Shown here one piece after another: positions 1-9,074 of a DNA stretch of 38,347 bases. Source of the stretch: Solirubrobacterales bacterium (GTDB lineage: Bacteria > Actinomycetota > Thermoleophilia > Solirubrobacterales > Solirubrobacteraceae); contig PLYX01000084.1 in NCBI GenBank assembly GCA_003151895.1, positions 1-38,347 of the forward strand. Reading direction: 5' to 3'. The notes below the pieces were generated by a model. That model worked only from the letters and a program-made list of their open reading frames with translations. It made no database searches and had not been told where the DNA came from. Made by a program: the position numbers and the translations under genes. Position 1 is the stretch's first letter; the number at the start of each line of letters is the position of its first letter.

Positions 1-400
1 GATCGACGAGCTCGGCGGGATGGTGGAGGCGGTCAAGCGCAACTACCCCCAGCGCGAGATCGCCGACGCCGCGTTCACGCTGCAGCAGGAAATCGACGCA
101 GGCGAGCGGATCGTGGTGGGCGTCAACCGCTACACCGAGGGCGACGACGGCCGGCACGAGATCCTGCGCATCGACCCGACCCTGGAACGCAAGCAGATCG
201 ACCGCCTGCAATCCGCGCGTACACGCCGCTCGGGCGCCGAGGTCGAGGGCGCCCTGGCCGAGCTGCGCGCGGCGGCCGCCGGCGAGCGCAACCTGATGGA
301 CCCGCTGATCGAGTGCGCCCGCGCCGGCGCCACCGAGGGCGAGATCGTCGAGTCGCTGCAGCAGGTGTTCGGGCGCTACACCGAGTCACCGGTGTTCTGA
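1..400 (+). CDS. Methylmalonyl-CoA mutase large subunit/catalytic chain, C-terminal fragment (5' end outside window)
   Basis: Frame open from window start; ...IDELGGMVEAVKRNYPQREIADAAFTLQQEIDAGERIVVGVNRYTEG... resembles the C-terminus of the MMCM catalytic domain. Confidence 0.75.
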   Translation, partial: IDELGGMVEAVKRNYPQREIADAAFTLQQEIDAGERIVVGVNRYTEGDDGRHEILRIDPTLERKQIDRLQSARTRRSGAEVEGALAELRAAAAGERNLMDPLIECARAGATEGEIVESLQQVFGRYTESPVF

Positions 401-403
401 CGG

Positions 404-2269
404 ATGCTGCGCAGGACGCTCGTGCTGCTTGGAGCGGCGATCCTCACGGGATCGATCGCCGCATTGGCATTCGGGGCGAAGCGGATCGCCGCCGAGAACG
501 CGCCCTACAAAGGACCGTCGGCGCCCCAGTGCGTGCCCTCGCGGCTGGGCCGCACGGACGTCCTGCCGGGCACGAAGCTCGCGGTTTCACCGCTGCCGGA
601 CTCGCTCGACGCCTCCTACGCCACCCAGATCAGCCTGCTCGGGTATCCCGCGAGCGCCTTGTCGGGGATCTCGGTCAACGGGACCGCCAGCGGCGGCCAC
701 TCCGGCCGGCTGGAGGCCTACTCGCAGGGCGACGGCGCCAGCTTCGTGCCATCCAAGCCGTTTCGCTCCGGCGAGACCGTGGTGGTACACGGCAAGCTGA
801 CCGTCGCCGGCAAACGCTATCCGTTCGCGTTCTACTTCACGACCGCCGTGCGCGACCCGATCGGACACCCGGCGTCTAGCGCCAAACCGGCGGGCAGGCC
901 AACTGAACTGTCGGCCTTCCACTCGCGCTCCGACCTGCACGCGCCACTCGTGACGGTCACCGCCTCCTCCCCGCGGCAGTCCCCCGGAGACCTGTTCCTC
1001 GCCCCCTACTCCGGGCCGGGCCAGGACGGGCCGATGATCGTCGACGGCGCCGGCAACCTCGTGTGGTTCGACCCGCTCCCCTCGGGCACCGAGTCGACCA
1101 ACCTGCAGGTGCAGCAGTACGAAGGCAAACCGGTGCTCAGCTGGTGGCAGGGGTACATCCCGCCGCAGGGATTCGGCGAGGGCGAAGACGTGATCGCCGA
1201 CTCCTCCTACCGCCAGATCCTGCGCATGCGCGCCGGAAACGGCCTGCCGGCGGACCTGCACGAATTCAAGATCACTCCTCAGAACACCGCCCTGCTTACG
1301 GTCTTCGACCCGATCCGCTGCAACCTGTCGAGCGTCGGCGGCCCGAGCAACGGCGCCGTCACCGACAGCCTCTTCCAGGAAATCGACGTGAGGACGCATC
1401 TCGTCAGGCGCGAGTGGCATCCGCTCGATCATGTCGCCCTGACCCAGTCCTACGCAAGCCCGGCTAACGCCAAGCCGGAATGGCCGTACGACTACTTCCA
1501 CCTCAACTCGATCGACCCGCGCCGCGATGGGTCGATCCTGATCTCCGCGCGCAACACCTCGGCGCTGTACGAGCTCAGCCCGAGCACCGGCGAGGTGATC
1601 GCACAGATCGGCGGCAAGCACGGAAGCGAGAAGCTCGGCGCGGGCGCCACCACCGCCTACCAGCACGACGCCGAGGAACTGCCCAACGGCGACTTCACCA
1701 TCTTCGACAACGGCGCTGTCCCCAAGGTGCACCCCCAGTCGCGCGGGCTGATCGTGTCGGTCAACCCCAACACGAGGACCGACACGCTGGTCGGCGAGTA
1801 CGAGCACCCCAAACCGCTGTCGGCGGCCAGCCAGGGCAACTTGCAGCCGCTCGAAAACGGCGACATGTTCATCGGCTGGGGCTCAGAGCCGTACTTCTCG
1901 GAATACACCGCCACGGGCGCGCTCGTGTTCGACGCGCGCATGCCTGCGAAAACCCAGTCCTACCGCGCCTACCGCTTCCCGTGGACGGGCGCCCCGACGG
2001 GCGCCCCGTCGATCGCGGCGGCCACCGGGGCAGGCGGCGCAGTCACGGTGTACGCGAGCTGGAACGGCGCCACCGGCATCGCGAGCTGGAACGTGCTTGC
2101 GGGGCCGGCCCCGACACAGCTCGGCGTCGTGGCGAGCGCTCCGCGGTCGGGCTTTGAGACGGCCATCGCGACCCCGCCCAACCCGGGCGGCGCGCCGGCC
2201 TACGTGCTGGTCCAGGCGCTCGACGCGGCCGGCAACGTGCTCGGCACCTCGCGCGCGATCAAGGGGTAG
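404..2269 (+). CDS. Secreted arylsulfotransferase (ASST)-family protein
   Basis: 621 aa; N-terminal hydrophobic signal; ...DLHEFKITPQNTALLTVFD..., ...YDYFHLNSIDPRRDGSILISARNTSALYELSPSTGEVIAQIGGKHG... typical of ASST beta-propeller proteins. Confidence 0.72.
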   Translation: MLRRTLVLLGAAILTGSIAALAFGAKRIAAENAPYKGPSAPQCVPSRLGRTDVLPGTKLAVSPLPDSLDASYATQISLLGYPASALSGISVNGTASGGHSGRLEAYSQGDGASFVPSKPFRSGETVVVHGKLTVAGKRYPFAFYFTTAVRDPIGHPASSAKPAGRPTELSAFHSRSDLHAPLVTVTASSPRQSPGDLFLAPYSGPGQDGPMIVDGAGNLVWFDPLPSGTESTNLQVQQYEGKPVLSWWQGYIPPQGFGEGEDVIADSSYRQILRMRAGNGLPADLHEFKITPQNTALLTVFDPIRCNLSSVGGPSNGAVTDSLFQEIDVRTHLVRREWHPLDHVALTQSYASPANAKPEWPYDYFHLNSIDPRRDGSILISARNTSALYELSPSTGEVIAQIGGKHGSEKLGAGATTAYQHDAEELPNGDFTIFDNGAVPKVHPQSRGLIVSVNPNTRTDTLVGEYEHPKPLSAASQGNLQPLENGDMFIGWGSEPYFSEYTATGALVFDARMPAKTQSYRAYRFPWTGAPTGAPSIAAATGAGGAVTVYASWNGATGIASWNVLAGPAPTQLGVVASAPRSGFETAIATPPNPGGAPAYVLVQALDAAGNVLGTSRAIKG

Positions 2270-2462
2270 CGGTCGCTTCTGCCTCGCCTGGCTCGCCTGT
2301 ACCCGCCAGGGTGAAGTCGACCTTGTCGCACACGCCGCAGTCCGGGCAGGGCCAGTCGTCCGGCACCTCGCTGAAGGGCGTGCCGGGTGGGAAGCCCTCG
2401 CGCGCATGGCCGGCCTGCTCGTCGTACACGTAGCCGCACCCGGGACAGCGCCAGCGGCTCAT
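2259..2462 (-). CDS. Rubredoxin
   Basis: MSRWRCPGCGYVYDEQAGHAREGFPPGTPFSEVPDDWPCPDCGVCDKVDF: two CPxCG-type knuckles; directly downstream of alkB. Confidence 0.92.
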   Translation of the reverse strand: MSRWRCPGCGYVYDEQAGHAREGFPPGTPFSEVPDDWPCPDCGVCDKVDFTLAGTGEPGEAEATATP

Positions 2463-2508
2463 CGCGACCCCTTCCGCCACGCGGTGGACATCCCCGAGCG
2501 GCTCATCC

Positions 2509-3789
2509 CTACTCCTCCCGCCCCGCGGCCCCCGTGGCCCCCGTGGCCGCAACCGCGGTCGCAGGCGTGCCATAACGCGCGAGCATCCGCCGGCGGGCGC
2601 GCGGGTTGATGTTGGCGCGCGTCACCTCGTGGCCGTAGTGGGCGAGCAGGCGACGATCCATGATCCGCCGCCACAGCGGCGGGATCGTGGCGATCACGAT
2701 CATGCCGGCGTAGCCCGTCGGCAGCTGCGGAGCCTCGTCGACGTGGCGCAGCGCCTGGTAGCGGCGCACAGGGTTGGCGTGGTGGTCGGAGTGGCGCTGC
2801 AGGTGGTAGAGCAAAACGTTTGAGACCATGTTGTTGCTGTTCCAGCTGTGCTCGGGGCGCGTGCGCTCGTAGCGCCCGTCCTCTCGACGCCCGCGCAGCA
2901 GGCCATAGTGCTCGAGGTAGTTGACGACCTCCAGCAGCGAGAAGCCGACCACCGCCTGGATCAGCAAGTAGGGGAGCACGACCGGCCCGAACGCGATCAC
3001 GAGCCCCGCGAACAGCGCGAGCGACATCGCCCATGCGTTCAGGATGTCGTTGCGCAGCGTCCAAGGTCCGCGCCCCGTGCGCGCAAGGCGCGTGCGCTCA
3101 AGCCCCCAGGCCGAGCGCAGGCTGCCGAGCACCGTGCGCGGCCAGAACGCGTAGAAGCTCTCCCCCAGGCGCGCGCTGGCAGGGTCCTCGGGCGTGGCCA
3201 CGCGCACGTGGTGGCCGCGGTTGTGCTCGATGAAGAAGTGGCCGTAGCCGGTCTGGGCGAGCGCGACCCGGCTGAGCCAGCGCTCGTGGCTCGTGCGCTT
3301 GTGGCCGAGCTCGTGGGCGGTGTTGATCGCGATGCCCGCCACCATCGCGATCGTCAACGCCAGCCCGATCGATTCGATCGTCGATAGGCCGCCGTGCGAC
3401 CACATCCAGCAGGCGAAGATCAGGCCAGCGTACTGGATCGGAAGGTACAGGTAGATGACCCAGCGGTAGTAGCGGTCCTCCTCCAGCCACTTGATGACGC
3501 TGTCGGGCGGGTTGCTGGGATCCAGCCCGCCGAGGATGTCGAGCAGCGGGAAGACGCCGAAGATGAGCACCGGGCCGTAGAACCAGAAGACGCCGAGTCC
3601 GGTCGCCTCCACCAGTCCCCAGGAGACGAACGGCAGCAGCGGCACGATCAGGGCGAGCAGCCAGGCATAGCGCTTGGGGTCGCGCCACGCCGGCTCAAGG
3701 ACGGACGGGTGGGACTGCTGCCCCCGCGCTGCGGGCCGCTCCCCCTGCGCGACGGGCTGCACCGACGCCTGTACCTGCTCAGAGCTCAT
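2509..3789 (-). CDS. alkB: Alkane 1-monooxygenase
   Basis: 426 aa; His-box motifs HELGHKR, EHNRGHH and LLYHLQRHSDHH; multiple TM segments; rubredoxin neighbour. Confidence 0.93.
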   Translation of the reverse strand: MSSEQVQASVQPVAQGERPAARGQQSHPSVLEPAWRDPKRYAWLLALIVPLLPFVSWGLVEATGLGVFWFYGPVLIFGVFPLLDILGGLDPSNPPDSVIKWLEEDRYYRWVIYLYLPIQYAGLIFACWMWSHGGLSTIESIGLALTIAMVAGIAINTAHELGHKRTSHERWLSRVALAQTGYGHFFIEHNRGHHVRVATPEDPASARLGESFYAFWPRTVLGSLRSAWGLERTRLARTGRGPWTLRNDILNAWAMSLALFAGLVIAFGPVVLPYLLIQAVVGFSLLEVVNYLEHYGLLRGRREDGRYERTRPEHSWNSNNMVSNVLLYHLQRHSDHHANPVRRYQALRHVDEAPQLPTGYAGMIVIATIPPLWRRIMDRRLLAHYGHEVTRANINPRARRRMLARYGTPATAVAATGATGAAGREE

Positions 3790-3879
3790 CTTCCGCTGCC
3801 TCCTGGACGATCTACACGTTCGGCTGGTTTACAATCCTAGCCGTCGTTGCGGTTCAAGCGGTCGAGCTGTCTCCGATGC

Positions 3880-4150
3880 CGGGTTGGGACGCGAGGTGGT
3901 CGCTCGTCTTGAGCCGTGGATCGCGATGATCGAGGACAAGCTTCAAGAGCTTCTAGCCGATTCTCCCGCTCAGGCGGTGCTTCCGGCGGCCGAGGCGGCA
4001 TTCGCGATCGTCGCCCTTTACCTCGGTGTGGACATGCTCAGCCATCTGCAGGGCGATCACGCGCGCGCCGAGTCACTGCTCGCACTCGGGGAACGCTACG
4101 CGCCATTCATCGGCGCCATGTTGTCCTCTCAAGCGGCGGGAAGTTCGTGA
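3880..4150 (+). pseudogene. C-terminal fragment of a TetR-family regulator (DNA-binding domain missing)
   Basis: ...EVVARLEPWIAMIEDKLQELLADSPAQAVLPAAEAAFAIVALYLGVDMLSHLQGDHARAESLLALGERYAPFIGAMLS resembles a TetR ligand-binding domain; no HTH-coding sequence between alkB and this segment. Confidence 0.55.
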
Positions 4151-4551
4151 TGGGTCCGACGAGAAGCCGCCAGAACGATCCGCACCGCCACGTCGAGGGA
4201 TGGGGTTGGTTCTGCGCATGGGGCGCCATCGGCGCTGCGGCCGCACTCGGCATAGTCTCGCTGGGGCCGCTGGCTCTGGTTCCAGCAATCCTCGTGGCAG
4301 CGATCATGCTCCGACACAGAGCGATACGCAGGTCAGCGTTCGGACTGCTATCAGGCGTCGGCGTCATTCTCCTGGTGGTCGCCTGGGTACAACGCAGCGG
4401 ACCGGGAACCACCTGCTGGCACGCTGCAACAAGCAGCGGGTGCAGCCAGCATCTCAACCCGATTCCTTGGCTGATTGTAGGACTCGGGCTCTTGGTCGCA
4501 GGTGTCCTCGCTCATCGAGCGCGGGAACGAAACAAGCCCGACGCGACCTGA
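4150..4551 (+). CDS. Small integral membrane protein, unknown function
   Basis: ATG at 4150 overlaps the TGA of the preceding frame (TGATG); three hydrophobic helices (AAALGIVSLGPLALVPAILVAAIM, FGLLSGVGVILLVVAWV, IPWLIVGLGLLVAGVLA). Confidence 0.55.
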   Translation: MGPTRSRQNDPHRHVEGWGWFCAWGAIGAAAALGIVSLGPLALVPAILVAAIMLRHRAIRRSAFGLLSGVGVILLVVAWVQRSGPGTTCWHAATSSGCSQHLNPIPWLIVGLGLLVAGVLAHRARERNKPDAT

Positions 4552-4763
4552 CCTCTCGAACCGACGGCTGCGTCGCCGGGGAGCATTCCCACCCGATGCG
4601 TGATCGGCACTGCTGGCGAGAGCAACGCTCTCCTCCTCCATGTAGACGGCAGGAGGAGAGCGTTTCGACTTGCGCTTTCGCTAAGACGAGGCGCTACATT
4701 TATGGTCTCCGAGCGCGCCTTCACATCAGCCTGCGAGGCGCGACGGTGCTCACGGGCGCCCTC

Positions 4764-5720
4764 TCACGCGCGCGGGCGGGGACGCAGCGCTACCGCCAGC
4801 GCGGCGAGCAGCGTGTGCGCCAGCTCCCCGTCACCCTCTATCTCGATCCCGGCCAGGTCGCCGTCCAGAAGCGCGTCGCACCACGAGAGCGGCGAGGCCC
4901 GCACCCTGGCGCCGGGCTCCCGCGTGCCAGGGCTGCGCAACGAGAGGCGCCCGTCGGTGAGCGCGACCTCCACGTCCGACCAGCCACGCTCCGTCCTAGT
5001 GGGCGGTCGCACATGCAGCAGCACCGCGCCGTTGGCGCGCTGCGGCGCCCGCACCGGCGCGCGCAGGAGCAGCTTGACGAGGCTGGGCAGATCGCCGCTC
5101 ATCCAGGGCGCGCTCCGCGGCGTGATACGCCGGCGAAAGCGCGCGGACAGCGTCATCCCGCGCGCCAGCGCCGGTGCCAGCTCGGAGAGCTGGTAGCAGT
5201 GCTCCTCCCGCTGCGGGTCGGGCAGCACGCGCACGAGGCCGCCCTCCATCAGCACGAGGTGGTCCGCGAAGGTGCCCTGCGCGAGCTCCGGCAGCCGCGA
5301 GCGCAGCTCGGTGAAGGACAGCGCCCGCTCGACGAGCAGCTCGCGCATGATCAGCCGCCCCACCGCATCGGCGACCACGCTCAGCGGCGGCGGGGCCGAG
5401 GGGCCACGCAGGCCCGCCGACGCCCGCAGCTCGACGGCCTCGATCTCCTCGGCGATCTCCAGCAGGTCGCGCCCAGCCTGCGTGAGCTCGTCCGCCCTGC
5501 GCCGGTGGTCGGACTCGAGCGGCCGGCTGACCACGATCCCGCTCTCCACAAGACTCCTGAGCGAGCGGTCGAAAGTGGCCTCCGAGACGTAGGGGACGCA
5601 GCGCCTGAGCGCCGAGCGCGCGAGCGAGCCCAACCGGAGCGCGTCTATCAGCGTTCGCGTCGTCTCGCCGGTCAACAGCCCGAAGTAGCCCCCACGGGGG
5701 ACGAGAGGGTCAGGCGATGA
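4764..5720 (-). CDS. Winged-helix (HxlR/MarR-like) transcriptional regulator with C-terminal sterol-carrier-like region
   Basis: Conserved-looking part begins near GGYFGLLTGETTRTLIDALRLGSLARSALRRCVPYVSEATFDRSLRSLVESGIVVSRPL; two wHTH-like segments. The ORF stays open upstream to 6233, so the true start is uncertain. Confidence 0.6.
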   Translation of the reverse strand, partial: SSPDPLVPRGGYFGLLTGETTRTLIDALRLGSLARSALRRCVPYVSEATFDRSLRSLVESGIVVSRPLESDHRRRADELTQAGRDLLEIAEEIEAVELRASAGLRGPSAPPPLSVVADAVGRLIMRELLVERALSFTELRSRLPELAQGTFADHLVLMEGGLVRVLPDPQREEHCYQLSELAPALARGMTLSARFRRRITPRSAPWMSGDLPSLVKLLLRAPVRAPQRANGAVLLHVRPPTRTERGWSDVEVALTDGRLSLRSPGTREPGARVRASPLSWCDALLDGDLAGIEIEGDGELAHTLLAALAVALRPRPRA

Positions 5721-6032
5721 GGCCGCCGAGTAGGACTCGCGCCGCCGCCTCCCCGCGGGCGGGGTACCCAAGCGGTCCTGTTGGCGGATGCGACGTCTCC
5801 TTTCCCCCGTTTCTCTCGTGACGGCCCGGTCGTCACATCCAGACGCGCATGGCCGAGTCACGATCGTAGATGAGTTCAAGTTATCGGTCGCAGTTTGGCT
5901 TGGCTTGAAGGGACGGTCGCCACCAGCGGACGAACGGCCGGCGCACACCCAGCCGATAAGCTCCGGCGGCGTCCGCTCAGACCGGCGCCACGAGCGTGCG
6001 GTCCCGCTCGACGCCGGAGGAAGCTCCGGCCG

Positions 6033-6405
6033 AAGACCGGCGGTACACCCAACCGCGCGCCGATCGGCTACCTGAACGTCAGAAAGCTGATCGAGGGACG
6101 CGAAGTCCGCACGGTGCAGATCGATCCCGAACGCGCCCCACACGTGCGCTGGGGCTTCACCGCGTATGCGACCGGCGCCTACACCCTCGACACGCTCCGA
6201 GACGCACTCGCCGACCGTTACCACCCGCCCCACGCCGACCCGGCCCTCGAAGCCGCTCTCGCGCTCGCAGATAGCCGCGATGCTCGTGAATCCCTACTAC
6301 ATAGGGACCGTCCGCTACGCGGGCGTCGAATACGACGGCAGCCACGAGCCTTTGATCGACAAGGCGACGTTCAACCGCGCTCGCGCCGTGCTCGAAGCGC
6401 ACGGG
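6033..6405 (+). pseudogene. Large serine recombinase remnant (Recombinase domain), frameshifted
   Basis: Frame 1: KTGGTPNRAPIGYLNVRKLIEGREVRTVQIDPERAPHVRWGFTAYATGAYTLDTLRDALADRY (6033-~6225); continues in another frame: PLSRSQIAAMLVNPYYIGTVRYAGVEYDGSHEPLIDKATFNRARAVLEAH (6253-6405). No catalytic resolvase domain and no zinc ribbon. Confidence 0.75.
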
Positions 6406-6629
6406 CACGCCGGGGCGCCCGGTTCAGATTGGCTTAAACAAGCGGTTTCCGGCTGTTCTGCAAACGATCTGCAAGCGAGAGCCGGGTTTCAGACCGAGGT
6501 CCGTGCCGCCAGAGGCCACGCGTATGCCATCGTGAACGGATGTACAACGCCGTCCACTGGCAGACGCGTCAGAAGGGCTACTGGAACAAACCCTTTACAT
6601 GGTCCCTGCTTATGTGTAGGCTTTGTTCC

Positions 6630-7241
6630 ATGGCAGAACGCAACCCTGCGACCACACTGCTGCACGACCGGTTCGACGGGCGGCCGTTTCGAGTGTCGGA
6701 GGCAGTCAAGGCCGGCGTCAGCCGCAGCACCCTTTACCGCCTGCGCGAGCGCGGAGAATTGACGGCGGCTGGGCGCGGGGTCCTCCAGCTGCCCGAAGCA
6801 GGAATGGGAATGCTGTCGGGCTTGGCGGTCGTGTCGGCGAGGGTGCCGGAAGGCACCATCTGCCTGAACTCGGCACTGGCCTACTGGGAGCTCACCGACG
6901 AGATCCCCGCACGTGTGCACCTCGCGGTACCCCGGGGCGCGCACCGGCCAATCATCGAGCAGCCGACGACGATCATCCATGTCTTCAACGCCGCCACCTT
7001 CAGGCTCGAGCGCCAGCAGGCTCGCACTGACGCCGACGAGCCGTTCTGGATCTACTCGGCCGAGCGGTCGATCGTTGACGCGATGCGAATGTCGCGCTGG
7101 GTCGGCCGCGACGTCGCGTTGCATGCGCTCGGCCGGTACACGAGCCGTCCTGGCTCAAGGCCTGCTCGCCTGGTGGACCTGGCCCGCCCGCTAGGTGGCA
7201 GCGCACAGCTGCAGACTGCTTTGGAGGTGCTCCTCAGTTGA
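6630..7241 (+). CDS. Type IV TA antitoxin, AbiEi family
   Basis: N-terminal wHTH (FDGRPFRVSEAVKAGVSRSTLYRLRERGELTAAGRGVLQL), then AbiEi-like ...VPEGTICLNSALAYWELTDEIPARVHLAVPRGAHRP...; 3' overlap with the AbiEii ORF. Confidence 0.8.
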   Translation: MAERNPATTLLHDRFDGRPFRVSEAVKAGVSRSTLYRLRERGELTAAGRGVLQLPEAGMGMLSGLAVVSARVPEGTICLNSALAYWELTDEIPARVHLAVPRGAHRPIIEQPTTIIHVFNAATFRLERQQARTDADEPFWIYSAERSIVDAMRMSRWVGRDVALHALGRYTSRPGSRPARLVDLARPLGGSAQLQTALEVLLS

Positions 7242-8137
7242 ACGACGGAGACCTCATCGACCAAACCGCCAAGGCGGCCTTCAAGGCCCTACAGGCCAGG
7301 GCTCGCATCGAACACGCCGGCAATACACAGCCGCTGCTGGTCGTGTACGCGGTGGAGGCATTCCTACGACGCTTGGCCGCCTCCGAGCATGCTGAGCGTA
7401 TGGTGCTCAAGGGCGGGATGCTGATGGCGGCCAACAGCATCCGGCAGATGACGAGGGACGCCGACCTTTCAACGCATGGCGTGGCGAACGATCAGGACGA
7501 AGTCCGTCAACTGGTCGCCGAGATCTGCGCCCTTCAACCCGACCCGCATGACGGTGTGACGGTCGATCCAGCCACGATCAGGACTGAACCGATGCGCGAG
7601 GACGACGAGTACGAGGGCGTCCGCTGCAAGCTGGTGGCCACGCTCGGCAAAGCGCAGATCCCGTTTGCTCTTGATTTCTCCTTCGGCGACCCAACGCGTG
7701 CGACCGTCATCCAGCTAAAGTCGGTCATCGACCAGCCAGCAGTCAGGCTGCGCGCCTATCCACTCGCGCTGAACCTAGCGGAGAAGATCGTTACTGCCAT
7801 GCAGCGGCGCGAGACCAACACCCGCGACCGGGACTTCGCCGACCTTTGGGTCACGAGCCGCACCCATCGACTCGCCGCCGCCGAGCTACGTGAACATGTG
7901 TGGTCGGTCGCGGGCCATCGTGGGCAGCCGATCATCACTATGGCGCAGGCGCTCGCGAACATGCCCGACCGCCAACAGCCCTATGCGGCGATGGTCACTC
8001 GCATGTGTTACCTATCGCTACCGCCGGAGCTCTGGCGAGACCTGACCGACGGAGTGATCGCCTTCCTCGACCCAATCCTCAGCGCTGAGGACAGCCACTT
8101 CACGTACTGGGACCCCACAGAGCTGCGGTGGCGATAA
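7238..8137 (+). CDS. AbiEii/AbiGii-family nucleotidyltransferase toxin
   Basis: ...MVLKGGMLMAANSIRQMTRDADLSTHG (NTase GG..T.D.D motif) and ...LALNLAEKIVTAMQRRETNTRDRDFADLW; TTG start at 7238 overlaps the abiEi TGA (TTGA). Confidence 0.82.
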   Translation: MNDGDLIDQTAKAAFKALQARARIEHAGNTQPLLVVYAVEAFLRRLAASEHAERMVLKGGMLMAANSIRQMTRDADLSTHGVANDQDEVRQLVAEICALQPDPHDGVTVDPATIRTEPMREDDEYEGVRCKLVATLGKAQIPFALDFSFGDPTRATVIQLKSVIDQPAVRLRAYPLALNLAEKIVTAMQRRETNTRDRDFADLWVTSRTHRLAAAELREHVWSVAGHRGQPIITMAQALANMPDRQQPYAAMVTRMCYLSLPPELWRDLTDGVIAFLDPILSAEDSHFTYWDPTELRWR

Positions 8138-8419
8138 CAACACCTGCCTACGACCCGGTCGATGGGAAATTCTAGGGGGCGACGACAAAACTTCTATCGG
8201 GGCGAACGGTCATCGACGGCGGCTATCTCATTGCCACCGTCTACACCAAGCTCGCCCGCATCCCTGCAGCCGCGCGGCGGAAACGGTACGAAAAATGTCG
8301 ATTGCCGCCCGGGGCACCATGATTGCCGTCCCCAAAGCCGAGCCGCTGCGGCCAGCTTGCGGTCGCTGTCGACCGCCACGTCGCCGATCGCTATGTAGGG
8401 CGAGTCAAGCTGTGCTTCT

Positions 8420-8718
8420 ATGCGGGCGAGTACCTGGACCAGATGGCGGCGCAGGAGCGCCAGGTGGATATCGGCCGCGTGCGGCTTGGAAGACGACCGT
8501 GGTCGACCTCGTCATCCATCCCGACGACGCCGGCGGACTGAACAACGTGGCGACGGTGATGCCGACCTCTGGATCGCCGCCACCGCGATCCGCTCGCATA
8601 TCCCTCTCGTCGCGCACGACGCGGTCTTTGCCGACTGCCCGGCCGCGAGCTCAGGACGGAGCTCAATACGCAACACGCCCTTAAGGCCGCGCTGGCGATC
8701 TGCTCTGATCGCATCACC
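8420..8718 (+). pseudogene. PIN-domain (VapC-like) toxin remnant, frameshifted
   Basis: GDADLWIAATAIRSHIPLVAHDAVFADCP (8558-~8641) resembles a PIN C-terminal half; the frame then shifts to GRELRTELNTQHALKAALAICSDRIT leading into the ATG at 8719. Confidence 0.5.
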
Positions 8719-8928
8719 ATGAACAGCGATACTGAGCATCAGCCACCTGAGCCCTGGGTGACCAAGCAGCAGCTCGCCGACCACCTTGGCGTCACGCGAC
8801 GCTGGATCGAGACCCAACAACCCCTTGACCTGCCCCACCTGCACACCGGCGGCATGAATCGCTACCGCATATCCGACGTCGAGTCCTGGCTACACGAACA
8901 CTACGGCTCTCCAGCAAGAAACGCCTGA
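8719..8928 (+). CDS. Excisionase/MerR-like helix-turn-helix DNA-binding protein
   Basis: 69 aa: WVTKQQLADHLGVTRRWIETQQPLDLPHLHTGGMNRYRISDVESWLHEHY matches the excisionase-type HTH_17 pattern. Confidence 0.75.
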   Translation: MNSDTEHQPPEPWVTKQQLADHLGVTRRWIETQQPLDLPHLHTGGMNRYRISDVESWLHEHYGSPARNA

Positions 8929-8949
8929 TCCCAACCCGCCTATGACGAT

Positions 8950-8974
8950 CCCCTCCGTAAGACACCGGAAGGGG
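8950..8974 (+). terminator. Hairpin downstream of the excisionase-like gene
   Basis: CCCCTCCG-taagacac-CGGAAGGGG, 8 bp stem with one bulge, 21 bp after the stop codon. Confidence 0.4.
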
Positions 8975-9044
8975 CTTCCAGGTGTTCGCCCTGATGCGCT
9001 TCTATTCGCTTCTCTGCGCGGATGTTCGCGGAATCTGAAGGTTA

Positions 9045-9074
9045 TCGGGGAGATCGGATTTGAACCGACACCCC
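9045..9074 (-). other. tRNA 3'-end fragment (T-arm plus acceptor 3' strand), putative att-site remnant
   Basis: Minus strand GTCGG-TTCAAAT-CCGAT forms a 5-bp T-stem with a 7-nt T-loop, followed by CTCCCCG-A. The 5' half is absent because the oxidoreductase CDS ends at 9075. Confidence 0.55.

Noticed and set aside
587-1807. 406-aa minus-strand ORF opposite the arylsulfotransferase gene
   Set aside because: Arg/Val/Gly-rich antisense frame typical of high-GC shadow ORFs; the plus-strand frame has clear family motifs.
4026-5720. 564-aa plus-strand ORF
   Set aside because: Arg-rich frame overlapping the TetR fragment, the membrane protein and the wHTH regulator in other frames; no domain signal.
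5757-5790. GGCGGGGTACCCAAGCGGTC resembles the 5' end (acceptor plus D-arm start) of a class II tRNA
   Set aside because: No D-stem partner, anticodon arm or T-arm follows, and it does not pair with the tRNA 3' fragment at 9045; could be chance.
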